Source: an uncultured Porphyromonadaceae bacterium (GTDB lineage: Bacteria; Bacteroidota; Bacteroidia; Bacteroidales; Muribaculaceae). From it: 10,827 nucleotides of DNA. The notes beneath the pieces were generated by a model. That model was not told the DNA's origin. It worked only from the letters and a program-made list of their open reading frames with translations, and ran no database searches. Location of the stretch: positions 1 through 10,827 of the forward strand of contig CAJMDR010000038.1 in assembly GCA_905212215.1 (NCBI GenBank). Direction: 5' to 3'. Position 1 is the stretch's first letter. Every line of letters begins with the position of its first letter. Below are positions 1-5,479 of this stretch, piece after piece. The translations under genes were made by a program, and so were the position numbers.

Positions 1-296
1 TGGGAGACAACGCCCTTGAACATACCGCCGGAACCGGTCACGGGGTTCTGCTGCTTACCACGCTCAGCAACGATGCCCAGGATCATCTCGCCGATCTTCT
101 TCTCGTCGCCGCCGCAAGCCTCAGCGATCTGAGTGAAGGAAGCGGAGTCGATGTTCAGGGAGGTCACGTCGCAGACGATCTCGTTGGAGTAGACCTTGGA
201 CATATCGTTATCGACCTTCCAAGCAGCCTGAGTCAGAACGCCCTTGGGCTCGATCACACGATGAGTACCGTACTTGTTGCCTTTCAGCTCTGCCAT
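1..296 (-). CDS. kdd: L-erythro-3,5-diaminohexanoate dehydrogenase, N-terminal part
   Basis: Only the first 98 residues are in the window; the rest lies beyond position 1. The start (MAELKGNKYGTHRVIEPKG) matches what I know of Kdd, the NAD(P)-dependent enzyme that oxidatively deaminates 3,5-diaminohexanoate to 5-amino-3-oxohexanoate in lysine fermentation to butyrate and acetate. It lies 44 bases downstream of kce, which uses its product, and this supports the call. The start at 296 is fixed by a strong AGGAGG ribosome binding site at 311-306 with a 9-base spacer. Codon use is strongly biased: 8 of 9 lysines are AAG, with CTG, ATC and TCC favoured. This differs from kal and atoD and resembles Oscillospirales rather than Bacteroidales genes (see findings). 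The call rests on recognising the N-terminus and on context; the catalytic part cannot be seen. Confidence 0.85.
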   Translation of the reverse strand, partial: MAELKGNKYGTHRVIEPKGVLTQAAWKVDNDMSKVYSNEIVCDVTSLNIDSASFTQIAEACGGDEKKIGEMILGIVAERGKQQNPVTGSGGMFKGVVS

Positions 297-305
297 AATA
301 TTTTT

Positions 306-311
306 CCTCCT
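306..311 (-). promoter_or_regulatory. strong Shine-Dalgarno site of kdd
   Basis: On the minus strand AGGAGG is followed by nine A/T-rich bases and then the kdd ATG. This is the consensus Firmicutes-type ribosome binding site and it decides the kdd start. The other genes in the window, like most Bacteroidota genes, lack such a site, so its presence supports a different origin for the left end. Confidence 0.85.
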
Positions 312-340
312 AAATAAATGTATGAATGAAAGAGTGTTTT

Positions 341-1162
341 TTACTTCAGGGGCTTCAGGATCTCACGAGCCTCAGCGGGAGTGGCGATCTCACGGCCCAG
401 CTCCTTGGCAATGCGGACGACCTTGGCCACCAGCTCACCGTTGGAAGCAGCCTTCTGGCCCTTGCCCAGATAGATGTTATCCTCGAAGCCCACACGGACG
501 TTGCCGCCCATGGCGATGGCCGCAGCGGCCATGGTCCAGGCGGAACGACCCACGCCGGACACGGTCCAGGTGGAGCTAGCGGGGATCTTGCTGGCGAAGA
601 AAGCCAGATTCTCCACGGTTGCGGGAGTGCAGCCGTGGACGCCCAGCACGAAGTTGAACTGCATGGGATGGGCAGGCACCTCACCCTTCTTGGCCATGCC
701 AAGGATGGTGTCGATGTGGCCCAGCTCGAAGCACTCGTACTCGGGCTTGATGTTGTTCTCCAGCATACGCTTGCCGAAGGCACGCATCATGGGCATTGTG
801 TTCTCAAACACATCATCGCCGAAGTTGCATGTGCCGCAATCGAGGGTCGCCATTTCCGGGTCAAGCTCGGTAGGTTGCAGACGCTCTTCTGCAGTCATAC
901 CTACGGCACCCCCTGTGGAAGGTATCAGGATTACATCAGGACATTCCTTGAGGATGGCGTCCATGCACTCCTTGAAGCGTTCTTTGCTCTGGGTGGGAGT
1001 GCCGTCGTCCTCGCGAACATGCACATGCACTATTGCAGCTCCGGCGTCAACGGCTGATTTTGCCTCGCGCACTATCTCCTCTACTGTGTAGGGAACGGCG
1101 GGATTCTGTTCTTTGGTGACTTCCGCGCCGCAGATGGCTGCTGTGATAATCAGTTTCTCCAT
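341..1162 (-). CDS. kce: 3-keto-5-aminohexanoate cleavage enzyme (BKACE family)
   Basis: A complete 273-residue protein of the BKACE (former DUF849) family of zinc TIM-barrel enzymes. Kce condenses 5-amino-3-oxohexanoate with acetyl-CoA and splits it into acetoacetate and L-3-aminobutyryl-CoA. The zinc motif HVHVR places His46 and His48, with Glu227 in GFEDN as the likely third ligand. Glu14, Ser82, Thr106, Arg223 and Asp228 fit the active-site residues I recall for the Cloacamonas enzyme, whose length (about 276) is also similar. It starts 6 bases after the kal stop, and kal uses its product. Odd feature: residues 1 to about 125 use mixed Bacteroidales-like codons (lysine 4 AAA, 2 AAG; three ATA isoleucines), while residues from about 128 to the end use only AAG (11 of 11) and no ATA. 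The reading frame stays open and all expected catalytic residues are kept across this break. Confidence 0.93.
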   Translation of the reverse strand: MEKLIITAAICGAEVTKEQNPAVPYTVEEIVREAKSAVDAGAAIVHVHVREDDGTPTQSKERFKECMDAILKECPDVILIPSTGGAVGMTAEERLQPTELDPEMATLDCGTCNFGDDVFENTMPMMRAFGKRMLENNIKPEYECFELGHIDTILGMAKKGEVPAHPMQFNFVLGVHGCTPATVENLAFFASKIPASSTWTVSGVGRSAWTMAAAAIAMGGNVRVGFEDNIYLGKGQKAASNGELVAKVVRIAKELGREIATPAEAREILKPLK

Positions 1163-1168
1163 GACAGG

Positions 1169-1558
1169 TCAATGCTGAATACGTTGGTCTGCTTTCTTTA
1201 CTACACAAGTACCGGTTGCGCGGCATACCAGGATAGGTTCCGGAAGAACATCAGCTGCCGAGGCGGAGATGTCGGGACGGGGAGCTACTACTTTCCAGGC
1301 TTCGAACTTCATTTTGCGGGAAGTGTTGCCGTAAGCGGTTATCTCGCCGCGAGCCTCGATGTAGTCGCCGGCATATACGGGAGCCAGGAACTCAACATTA
1401 TCGTAAGCTGCGAAGAGGCCTTCGTCGCCGTCGTGCATGATAAGCAGTTCTGTGGCCACGTCGCCAAACAGATGTACCATGTGTGCGCCGTCCACCAGGT
1501 TGCCTCCGTAGTGGGCATCTTTGGCGCTCATGCGTACTCGCAGTGTTGTCTTTTCCAT
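1169..1558 (-). CDS. kal: 3-aminobutyryl-CoA ammonia-lyase
   Basis: This 129-residue single-domain hotdog-fold protein matches Kal of lysine fermentation in length and sequence (start [19 protein letters not shown]; a central [17 protein letters not shown] segment). Kal removes ammonia from L-3-aminobutyryl-CoA to give crotonyl-CoA, which is then reduced to butyryl-CoA. It sits between the CoA-transferase alpha subunit (69-base gap containing a weak hairpin) and kce (6-base gap), so all are probably on one transcript and kce may be translationally coupled. Codon use is mixed (lysine 4 AAA, 3 AAG), in line with Bacteroidales neighbours and unlike kdd. The start at 1558 gives the family's usual N-terminus. 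No separate promoter is evident in the gap upstream. Confidence 0.92.
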   Translation of the reverse strand: MEKTTLRVRMSAKDAHYGGNLVDGAHMVHLFGDVATELLIMHDGDEGLFAAYDNVEFLAPVYAGDYIEARGEITAYGNTSRKMKFEAWKVVAPRPDISASAADVLPEPILVCRATGTCVVKKADQRIQH

Positions 1559-1578
1559 GATTTAAGGTATTTTTGTCG

Positions 1579-1608
1579 GGCCTTGAGAGTTTGTGATTCT
1601 CTTGGGCC
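1579..1608 (-). other. stem-loop in the atoD-kal gap
   Basis: GGCC arms (1579-1582 and 1605-1608) and an inner GAGAG/TTCTC-type pairing, separated by a small internal loop, can fold into a modest hairpin. No T-run follows it on the minus strand, so it is not an obvious terminator. It may act as an RNA processing or stability element between the two genes. This is inferred only from base pairing. Confidence 0.35.
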
Positions 1609-1627
1609 GGGATTGATTTTTTTAGTA

Positions 1628-2275
1628 TTATTCAGCTACGAGGAAGTCAACCAACATTCCGGGAGTGTGGACATCTTCGGGCTTGATTGAGCCTGTCTCC
1701 ACAATTTCCTTGGGTTCGCATATCACCACGTCGGCTGCGGTAGCCATCATAGGGTTGAAGTTCGACGAAGTGCCGTTGAAACGGAGGTTGCCTTTCTTGT
1801 CGGCTACGCTGGCGCCGATGAGGGCTACGTCAGCACGCAAAGGTTTCTCCAGCAGATAGTCTTTGCCGTCGATATTGAGAACCTGTTTTCCTTCAGCTAC
1901 AACAGTGCCTAGGCCGGTAGGAGTGAGGACACCGCCGAGTCCGAAACCGCCTGCACGGACACGTTCTGCCAGGGTGCCCTGAGGTGAGAATTCCACTTCC
2001 AATTCACCGGCATTCATCTGTTCCGCAGTCTGGGGGCAAGCGCCGATGTAGCTTACAATAAGTTTCTTGAGCTGCTTGTTGACTATGAGCTGGCCTATAC
2101 CTTTTTCAGGATATGCGCTGTCATTGCAGATTACGGTGAGATTCTTCACACCGCTTTTTGCCAGGGCGTCGAGGACCTTGTTGGGGCTGCCGTTTGCCAG
2201 AAAGCCGCCTACCATTACCGTCATGCCGTCTTTTACTTTTCCTACGGCTTCTTCTACTGTTATTATTTGACTCAT
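1628..2275 (-). CDS. atoD: acetoacetate/butyrate CoA-transferase alpha subunit
   Basis: This 215-residue protein matches the alpha subunit of family I CoA-transferases (AtoD/ScoA type) across its full length. It has the N-terminal MVGGFLANGSP glycine-rich turn (about residues 21-31), the GGVLTPTGLGT segment (about residues 114-124) and the NFNPMMATAADVVICE segment typical of the family. With a beta subunit carrying the catalytic glutamate it moves CoA from butyryl-CoA to acetoacetate, releasing butyrate and forming acetoacetyl-CoA. That fits its place as first gene of the lysine fermentation cluster, upstream of kal, kce and kdd. The beta subunit (AtoA) is not adjacent: a promoter and then DUF1015 lie upstream, and kal lies downstream. 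It is probably further along the cluster outside the window. Exact substrate is inferred from context; a 3-oxoacid CoA-transferase is the alternative. Confidence 0.88.
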   Translation of the reverse strand: MSQIITVEEAVGKVKDGMTVMVGGFLANGSPNKVLDALAKSGVKNLTVICNDSAYPEKGIGQLIVNKQLKKLIVSYIGACPQTAEQMNAGELEVEFSPQGTLAERVRAGGFGLGGVLTPTGLGTVVAEGKQVLNIDGKDYLLEKPLRADVALIGASVADKKGNLRFNGTSSNFNPMMATAADVVICEPKEIVETGSIKPEDVHTPGMLVDFLVAE

Positions 2276-2305
2276 AGTCGCGATTTTTAGGTTATTTCAT
2301 GGTAT

Positions 2306-2320
2306 CGAGGCATAGCCTCG
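2306..2320 (-). other. leader hairpin at the 5' end of the atoD transcript
   Basis: CGAGGC and GCCTCG form a perfect 6-bp stem around a 3-base loop (ATA). Given the promoter at 2331-2362, this hairpin would lie within a few bases of the mRNA 5' end. A 5'-terminal hairpin could stabilise the transcript or affect translation. The role is inferred; the pairing is seen directly. Confidence 0.5.
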
Positions 2321-2330
2321 GATTTATTTA

Positions 2331-2362
2331 CAAAATTATAAAATATTCCCGACATATGCAAG
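2331..2362 (-). promoter_or_regulatory. Bacteroidota-type promoter of the atoD-kal-kce-kdd cluster
   Basis: On the minus strand a -7 element TAATTTTG (2338-2331) fits TAnnTTTG exactly. A TTG with adjoining bases (about 2362-2359) lies 20 bases upstream as the -33 element. Transcription would start near 2323-2327, leaving a leader of about 50 bases before the atoD ATG at 2275. Confidence 0.65.
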
Positions 2363-2393
2363 TCTGGCATAAAATCATACTTCCGTGAACCTC

Positions 2394-2414
2394 GCACTTT
2401 GGCTTTGCACTTTG
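2394..2414 (+). repeat. direct repeat GCACTTTG upstream of the atoD promoter
   Basis: The 8-base word GCACTTTG occurs at 2394-2401 and 2407-2414, a 13-base period, about 30 to 50 bases upstream of the -33 element of the fermentation cluster. Such spacing could serve a regulator bound beside the promoter. A short repeat like this may also be chance. Confidence 0.3.
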
Positions 2415-2444
2415 AGTTCTGAAAGAAGTTGACCCAATTGGGCG

Positions 2445-2490
2445 AAAAAGGTCAGACCCCGGCAAAGCCTTGTGGGCTGTGCGGGGGTCT
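2445..2490 (-). terminator. large terminator hairpin after the purA-DUF1015 operon
   Basis: Arms 2454-2469 and 2475-2490 pair at 14 of 16 positions around a 5-base loop, starting with the perfect pairing AGACCCC/GGGGTCT. On the minus strand the stem is followed two to three bases later by a T-run (2450-2445), as expected for an intrinsic terminator about 80 bases past the DUF1015 stop. On the plus strand a T-run also follows (2500-2505), so it may work both ways. Confidence 0.7.
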
Positions 2491-2569
2491 GTGTGCAAAC
2501 TTTTTGAATAAAACTACGTCGTCACGACGGAGTGGGTTGGTTTGTTGGCGATTCCTTCGCTCAGACTGT

Positions 2570-3814
2570 TCAGTCGAGTTTGTGAATTACCAGACCGGAA
2601 CGGAGCTTAGGCTCGAACCAGGTAGTTTTGGGAGGCATGATGTTGCCGGTATCGGCAATCTGCATCAGCTGATCCATGGTGACGGGGTAGAGGGCAAGTG
2701 CCATCTTCATCTCGCCATTGTCCACACGGCGCTGGAGTTCCTCCAGACCACGGATGCCGCCTACGAAGTCGATACGTTTGTCGCTGCGGAGGTCGGTGAT
2801 GCCGAGGATGTCGCGCAGAATCTTGTCGGAGCTTACAGTAACGTCGAGAACGCCGATTGGATCGTTGTCGTCGTAAGTGCCCGGTTTAGCGGTGAGGCTG
2901 TACCAATGGCCGTCAAGATAGAGGGCGAAGTTGTGCAGGGCTGCGGGATGATAGATCTCGGTGCCCATGTCTTTCACTTCAAAGTTCTCACGAACCTTGT
3001 CGAGGAACTCGGCAGGAGTGAGACCGTTGAGGTCGCGTACTACGCGGTTGTAGTCGATGATGCGCAGATGCGATGCGGGGAAAGCCACGGCAAGGAAATA
3101 GTTGTATTCCTCGTCACCACGGTGGTTGGGGTTGTTGCGGCGTTTCTCGTCACCTACCAGAGCTGCGGCGGCGGAACGGTGGTGTCCGTCGGCGATGTAG
3201 AGAGCGGGAATCTTGGCGAATTCCTCGGTGATTTTCTTTATGGTGTCCTCATCGTCGATAACCCAGAAAGTGTGACCGAAGCCGTCGGGGGCCACGAAGT
3301 CATATTCCGGAGCATTGGCGGTGGTTTTGCGGATTATCTCCTCCAGAGCTTCGTTGTCGGGGAAAGCGAAGAATACCGGTTCTACATTTGCGTTGTTGAT
3401 GCGCACATGTTTCATGCGGTCTTCTTCCTTGTCGCGGCGGGTAAGCTCATGTTTCTTGATGCGGCCTTCCATGTAGTCGTCTACCCAGGCTGCCACTACG
3501 AAGCCATACTGGGTGCGGCCATCCATGGTCTGTGCATAGATGTAGTAATTTTCCTTAGCGTCGGGAACGAGCCATCCATTTTCCTGGAAAGCGTGGAAGT
3601 TCTGCACAGCCTTCTCGTAGACTTTGGGGTCGTGCTCGTCTGTTCCGGGCTCGAAATCGATTTCGGGTTTGATGATGTGATAGAGCGATTTGGGATTGCC
3701 CTCGGCCTCTTTGCGGGCCTCTTCGCTGTTCAGAACATCATAGGGACGCGAAACCACTTCCTCCACCATCTCGCGCGGTGGACGGAGTCCTTTGAATGGT
3801 TTTACTTTTGCCAT
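2570..3814 (-). CDS. DUF1015 family protein
   Basis: This 414-residue protein is a full-length DUF1015 member, recognisable by RPPREMVEEVVSRPYDVL near the N-terminus (residues 11-28), KHELTRRDKEEDR (121-133), DGHHR inside ALYIADGHHRSAAA (209-213) and the C-terminal MPPKTTWFEPKLRSGLVIH (393-411). It has no signal peptide and should be cytoplasmic. The family has no role I can state with certainty. The DGHHR motif resembles that of ParB/sulfiredoxin-fold proteins such as the archaeal free-serine kinase SerK, so a nucleotide-dependent small-molecule kinase is a reasonable inference. I recall Bacteroides homologues placed next to serine biosynthesis genes, which would fit. Here it follows purA by 60 bases with no visible promoter between, so the two are probably co-transcribed. 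Confidence 0.85.
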   Translation of the reverse strand: MAKVKPFKGLRPPREMVEEVVSRPYDVLNSEEARKEAEGNPKSLYHIIKPEIDFEPGTDEHDPKVYEKAVQNFHAFQENGWLVPDAKENYYIYAQTMDGRTQYGFVVAAWVDDYMEGRIKKHELTRRDKEEDRMKHVRINNANVEPVFFAFPDNEALEEIIRKTTANAPEYDFVAPDGFGHTFWVIDDEDTIKKITEEFAKIPALYIADGHHRSAAAALVGDEKRRNNPNHRGDEEYNYFLAVAFPASHLRIIDYNRVVRDLNGLTPAEFLDKVRENFEVKDMGTEIYHPAALHNFALYLDGHWYSLTAKPGTYDDNDPIGVLDVTVSSDKILRDILGITDLRSDKRIDFVGGIRGLEELQRRVDNGEMKMALALYPVTMDQLMQIADTGNIMPPKTTWFEPKLRSGLVIHKLD

Positions 3815-3874
3815 GATATTAGAGTAATGGTTGTTTTTGAGAAAAATCTTCTTGTTGCGGGGAGAGGGGAGTGG

Positions 3875-5158
3875 TCAGAAGTCACTCATCTTTATGGTCT
3901 GGAGCCTGTCGGGACCTACGCTGACAATGGCGATGGGCACTTCGAGTTTCTCTTCAAGATACTTCATGTAATTGCGGAAGTTCTCGGGGAAATCTTCGGG
4001 TGATTTAGCCGTGGTCATGTCCTGTTGCCAACCGGGCAGTTCTTCGTAAACAGGCTTTATGTTGAGGGCTGAGGCATCGTAGGGGAAACGATCGGTTCTG
4101 CCGCGTCCTTCGATGTCATAGGCCACACATGCGCGTATGATGGGGAATGTGTCGAGCACATCACTCTTCATCATTATCAGCTTGGTTACGCCGTTCACCT
4201 GTATTGCATGGCGCAGAGCCACGAGGTCAATCCAGCCGCACCGGCGCTGACGCCCTGTAACGGCACCGTATTCATGGCCACGGTCGCAGAGTGTTTTGCC
4301 GTCGGCTGTAAAGAGTTCGGTTGGGAAAGGTCCGGCTCCTACTCTGGTGCAGTAAGCCTTGAAGATGCCGTACACCTCGCCTATATGCTTAGGTGCCACC
4401 CCTAAACCGATGCATGCTCCGGCGCTCACGGTGTTGCTGCTGGTAACAAAGGGATAAGAACCGAAGTCCACGTCAAGCATTGTGCCCTGAGCGCCCTCGG
4501 CCAATACCTTTTTATCTTCGCGCAGGGCATCGTTGATGAGCCAGTCGGTATCGCAGAGTTCATAGCGACGCAGACTCGCGGCGGCCTGGAGCCATCGCTG
4601 TTCCATGGCGTCGAAATCCCCGGGGAGGGGGAAATTCATCTGTCTGAGGATGTTCAGATGCCTGTCGCGGGCATTTCTGTAACGGTTTTCAAAATCGAGT
4701 TCGAGGTCGCCTACCCTGAGACCATAGCGGCTCACCTTATCGGTGTAAGTGGGTCCTATGCCTTTTCCGGTGGTGCCGATTTTTGAGGCGCCTTTGGCTG
4801 CCTCGTTGGCGGCGTCAAGGAGCCTGTGGGTTGGCATAATCAAATGTGCCTTGCGCGAGATGCGCAGCACTTTCTGCAAGTCTACCCCGGCTTTTTCCAG
4901 TTCCGAGGCTTCGAGAGCGAGCAACTCCGGATCCAGCACCACTCCGTTGCCGATGACGTTTACGGTGTCGGGCTGGAACACTCCCGACGGGATGGAGCGC
5001 AACACATGTTTTGACCCATTGATTTCAAGCGTATGGCCGGCGTTGGGACCCCCTTGGAAGCGGGCCACAATACCGTATGCGGGGGTAAGGACGTCTACTA
5101 CCTTGCCCTTTCCTTCGTCGCCCCATTGCAGGCCGAGAAGCACATCTATTTTTTCCAT
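3875..5158 (-). CDS. purA: adenylosuccinate synthetase
   Basis: This 427-residue protein is a normal-length PurA, the GTP-dependent enzyme joining IMP and aspartate to make adenylosuccinate, the first committed step to AMP. The GTP-binding loop QWGDEGKGK (residues 11-19) carries the catalytic Asp13, GPNAGHT supplies the catalytic His41, and GTTGKGIGPTY (130-140) binds IMP. The conserved CGWIDLVALRHA segment is also present. The start at 5158 puts the usual short lead before QWGDEGKGK. Its promoter -7 element ends only 4 bases upstream of the ATG, so the mRNA should be leaderless or nearly so. DUF1015 follows on the same strand after 60 bases. It is transcribed away from the lipoprotein gene on the other strand. 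Confidence 0.97.
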   Translation of the reverse strand: MEKIDVLLGLQWGDEGKGKVVDVLTPAYGIVARFQGGPNAGHTLEINGSKHVLRSIPSGVFQPDTVNVIGNGVVLDPELLALEASELEKAGVDLQKVLRISRKAHLIMPTHRLLDAANEAAKGASKIGTTGKGIGPTYTDKVSRYGLRVGDLELDFENRYRNARDRHLNILRQMNFPLPGDFDAMEQRWLQAAASLRRYELCDTDWLINDALREDKKVLAEGAQGTMLDVDFGSYPFVTSSNTVSAGACIGLGVAPKHIGEVYGIFKAYCTRVGAGPFPTELFTADGKTLCDRGHEYGAVTGRQRRCGWIDLVALRHAIQVNGVTKLIMMKSDVLDTFPIIRACVAYDIEGRGRTDRFPYDASALNIKPVYEELPGWQQDMTTAKSPEDFPENFRNYMKYLEEKLEVPIAIVSVGPDRLQTIKMSDF

Positions 5159-5162
5159 ACTG

Positions 5163-5194
5163 CAAAGTTAATACTTTTTCATCAATGCCGCCAA
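5163..5194 (-). promoter_or_regulatory. promoter of purA, nearly leaderless
   Basis: On the minus strand TAACTTTG (5170-5163) is an exact TAnnTTTG -7 element, with TTG (5194-5192) 21 bases upstream as the -33 element. The predicted start site falls within a few bases of the purA ATG (5158). Confidence 0.65.
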
Positions 5195-5218
5195 CTATGG
5201 ATAAAAATCGGTGAAGAA

Positions 5219-5287
5219 TTTTGTTCATGGGGCTTGGGGGTGGTGCTTGCGCTCCACAAGAGGCAGGCCTCTTGCACATGAACAAAA
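5219..5287. repeat. nested palindromic element between divergent genes
   Basis: Perfect 11-base inverted arms TTTTGTTCATG (5219-5229) and CATGAACAAAA (5277-5287) enclose 47 bases. Inside is a second perfect inverted repeat, CAAGAGGC (5257-5264) and GCCTCTTG (5267-5274), and a competing GTGG/CCAC pairing. It lies upstream of both flanking promoters, so it is not needed as a terminator. It could be a small palindromic mobile repeat, an operator region or a structured RNA; the sequence does not decide. Confidence 0.55.
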
Positions 5288-5303
5288 GAGACGGAGTAAA
5301 TGG

Positions 5304-5361
5304 GAGTTGATGAGTTGATGAGTTGATGAGTGGATGGGTTGATGAGTTGGTGGATGGGTTG
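5304..5361. repeat. degenerate tandem repeat of GAGTTGAT
   Basis: Three exact copies of GAGTTGAT (5304-5327) are followed by at least three copies with single changes and a partial unit. This low-complexity tract lies in the divergent purA/lipoprotein intergenic region next to the palindromic element. It probably varies in copy number between strains by replication slippage. It is not a CRISPR: units are 8 bases with no spacers. Confidence 0.75.
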
Positions 5362-5430
5362 TTTTGGTGTTCCTGAGGCTTAGGAGGGGCCGGGAAGGGT
5401 CGTTATTAAACATCTTTATTAATTATGTGG

Positions 5431-5461
5431 CTGTAACAACTTCTATATCAAACTATTTTTG
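5431..5461 (+). promoter_or_regulatory. promoter of the lipoprotein-prenyl synthase-tatD-crcB operon
   Basis: TATTTTTG (5454-5461) fits the TAnnTTTG -7 element. The -33 position, about 20 bases upstream (CTG at 5431-5433), is a weak match. Transcription would start near 5466, about 15 bases before the ATG at 5480. Confidence 0.5.
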
Positions 5462-5479
5462 TAATTTCGCGGTGAATTA

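Larger units (their letters stand above)
2363..2569. other. intergenic region rich in short palindromes
   Basis: Besides the terminator at 2445-2490, this stretch holds a perfect 10-base palindrome CCCAATTGGG (2433-2442) and the near-palindrome CGTCGTCACGACG (2517-2529). It also holds the GCACTTTG direct repeat. No convincing coding sequence is seen on either strand. It separates the purA-DUF1015 operon from the promoter of the lysine fermentation cluster. Confidence 0.5.

Noticed and set aside
326..1091. Plus-strand open frames of 243 and 205 codons
   Set aside because: They are antisense to kce, whose zinc and active-site residues are intact on the minus strand.
341..2275. Gene disruption or frameshift in the fermentation cluster because of the composition break
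   Set aside because: All three complete genes have intact frames of normal length and kce keeps its expected catalytic residues; only composition changes.
2429..4003. Long open frame on the plus strand (524 codons)
   Set aside because: It lies antisense to the DUF1015 gene and the end of purA, both recognised families. Its translation resembles no protein I know and reflects third-position bias of the real genes.
5304..5361. Possible CRISPR array
   Set aside because: The repeats are 8 bases, contiguous and degenerate, with no spacers and no cas genes nearby.
5025..5413. Small minus-strand open frames with Thr/His/Ser-rich translation
   Set aside because: They are products of the GAGTTGAT tandem repeat and the purA 5' end, with no independent start signals.
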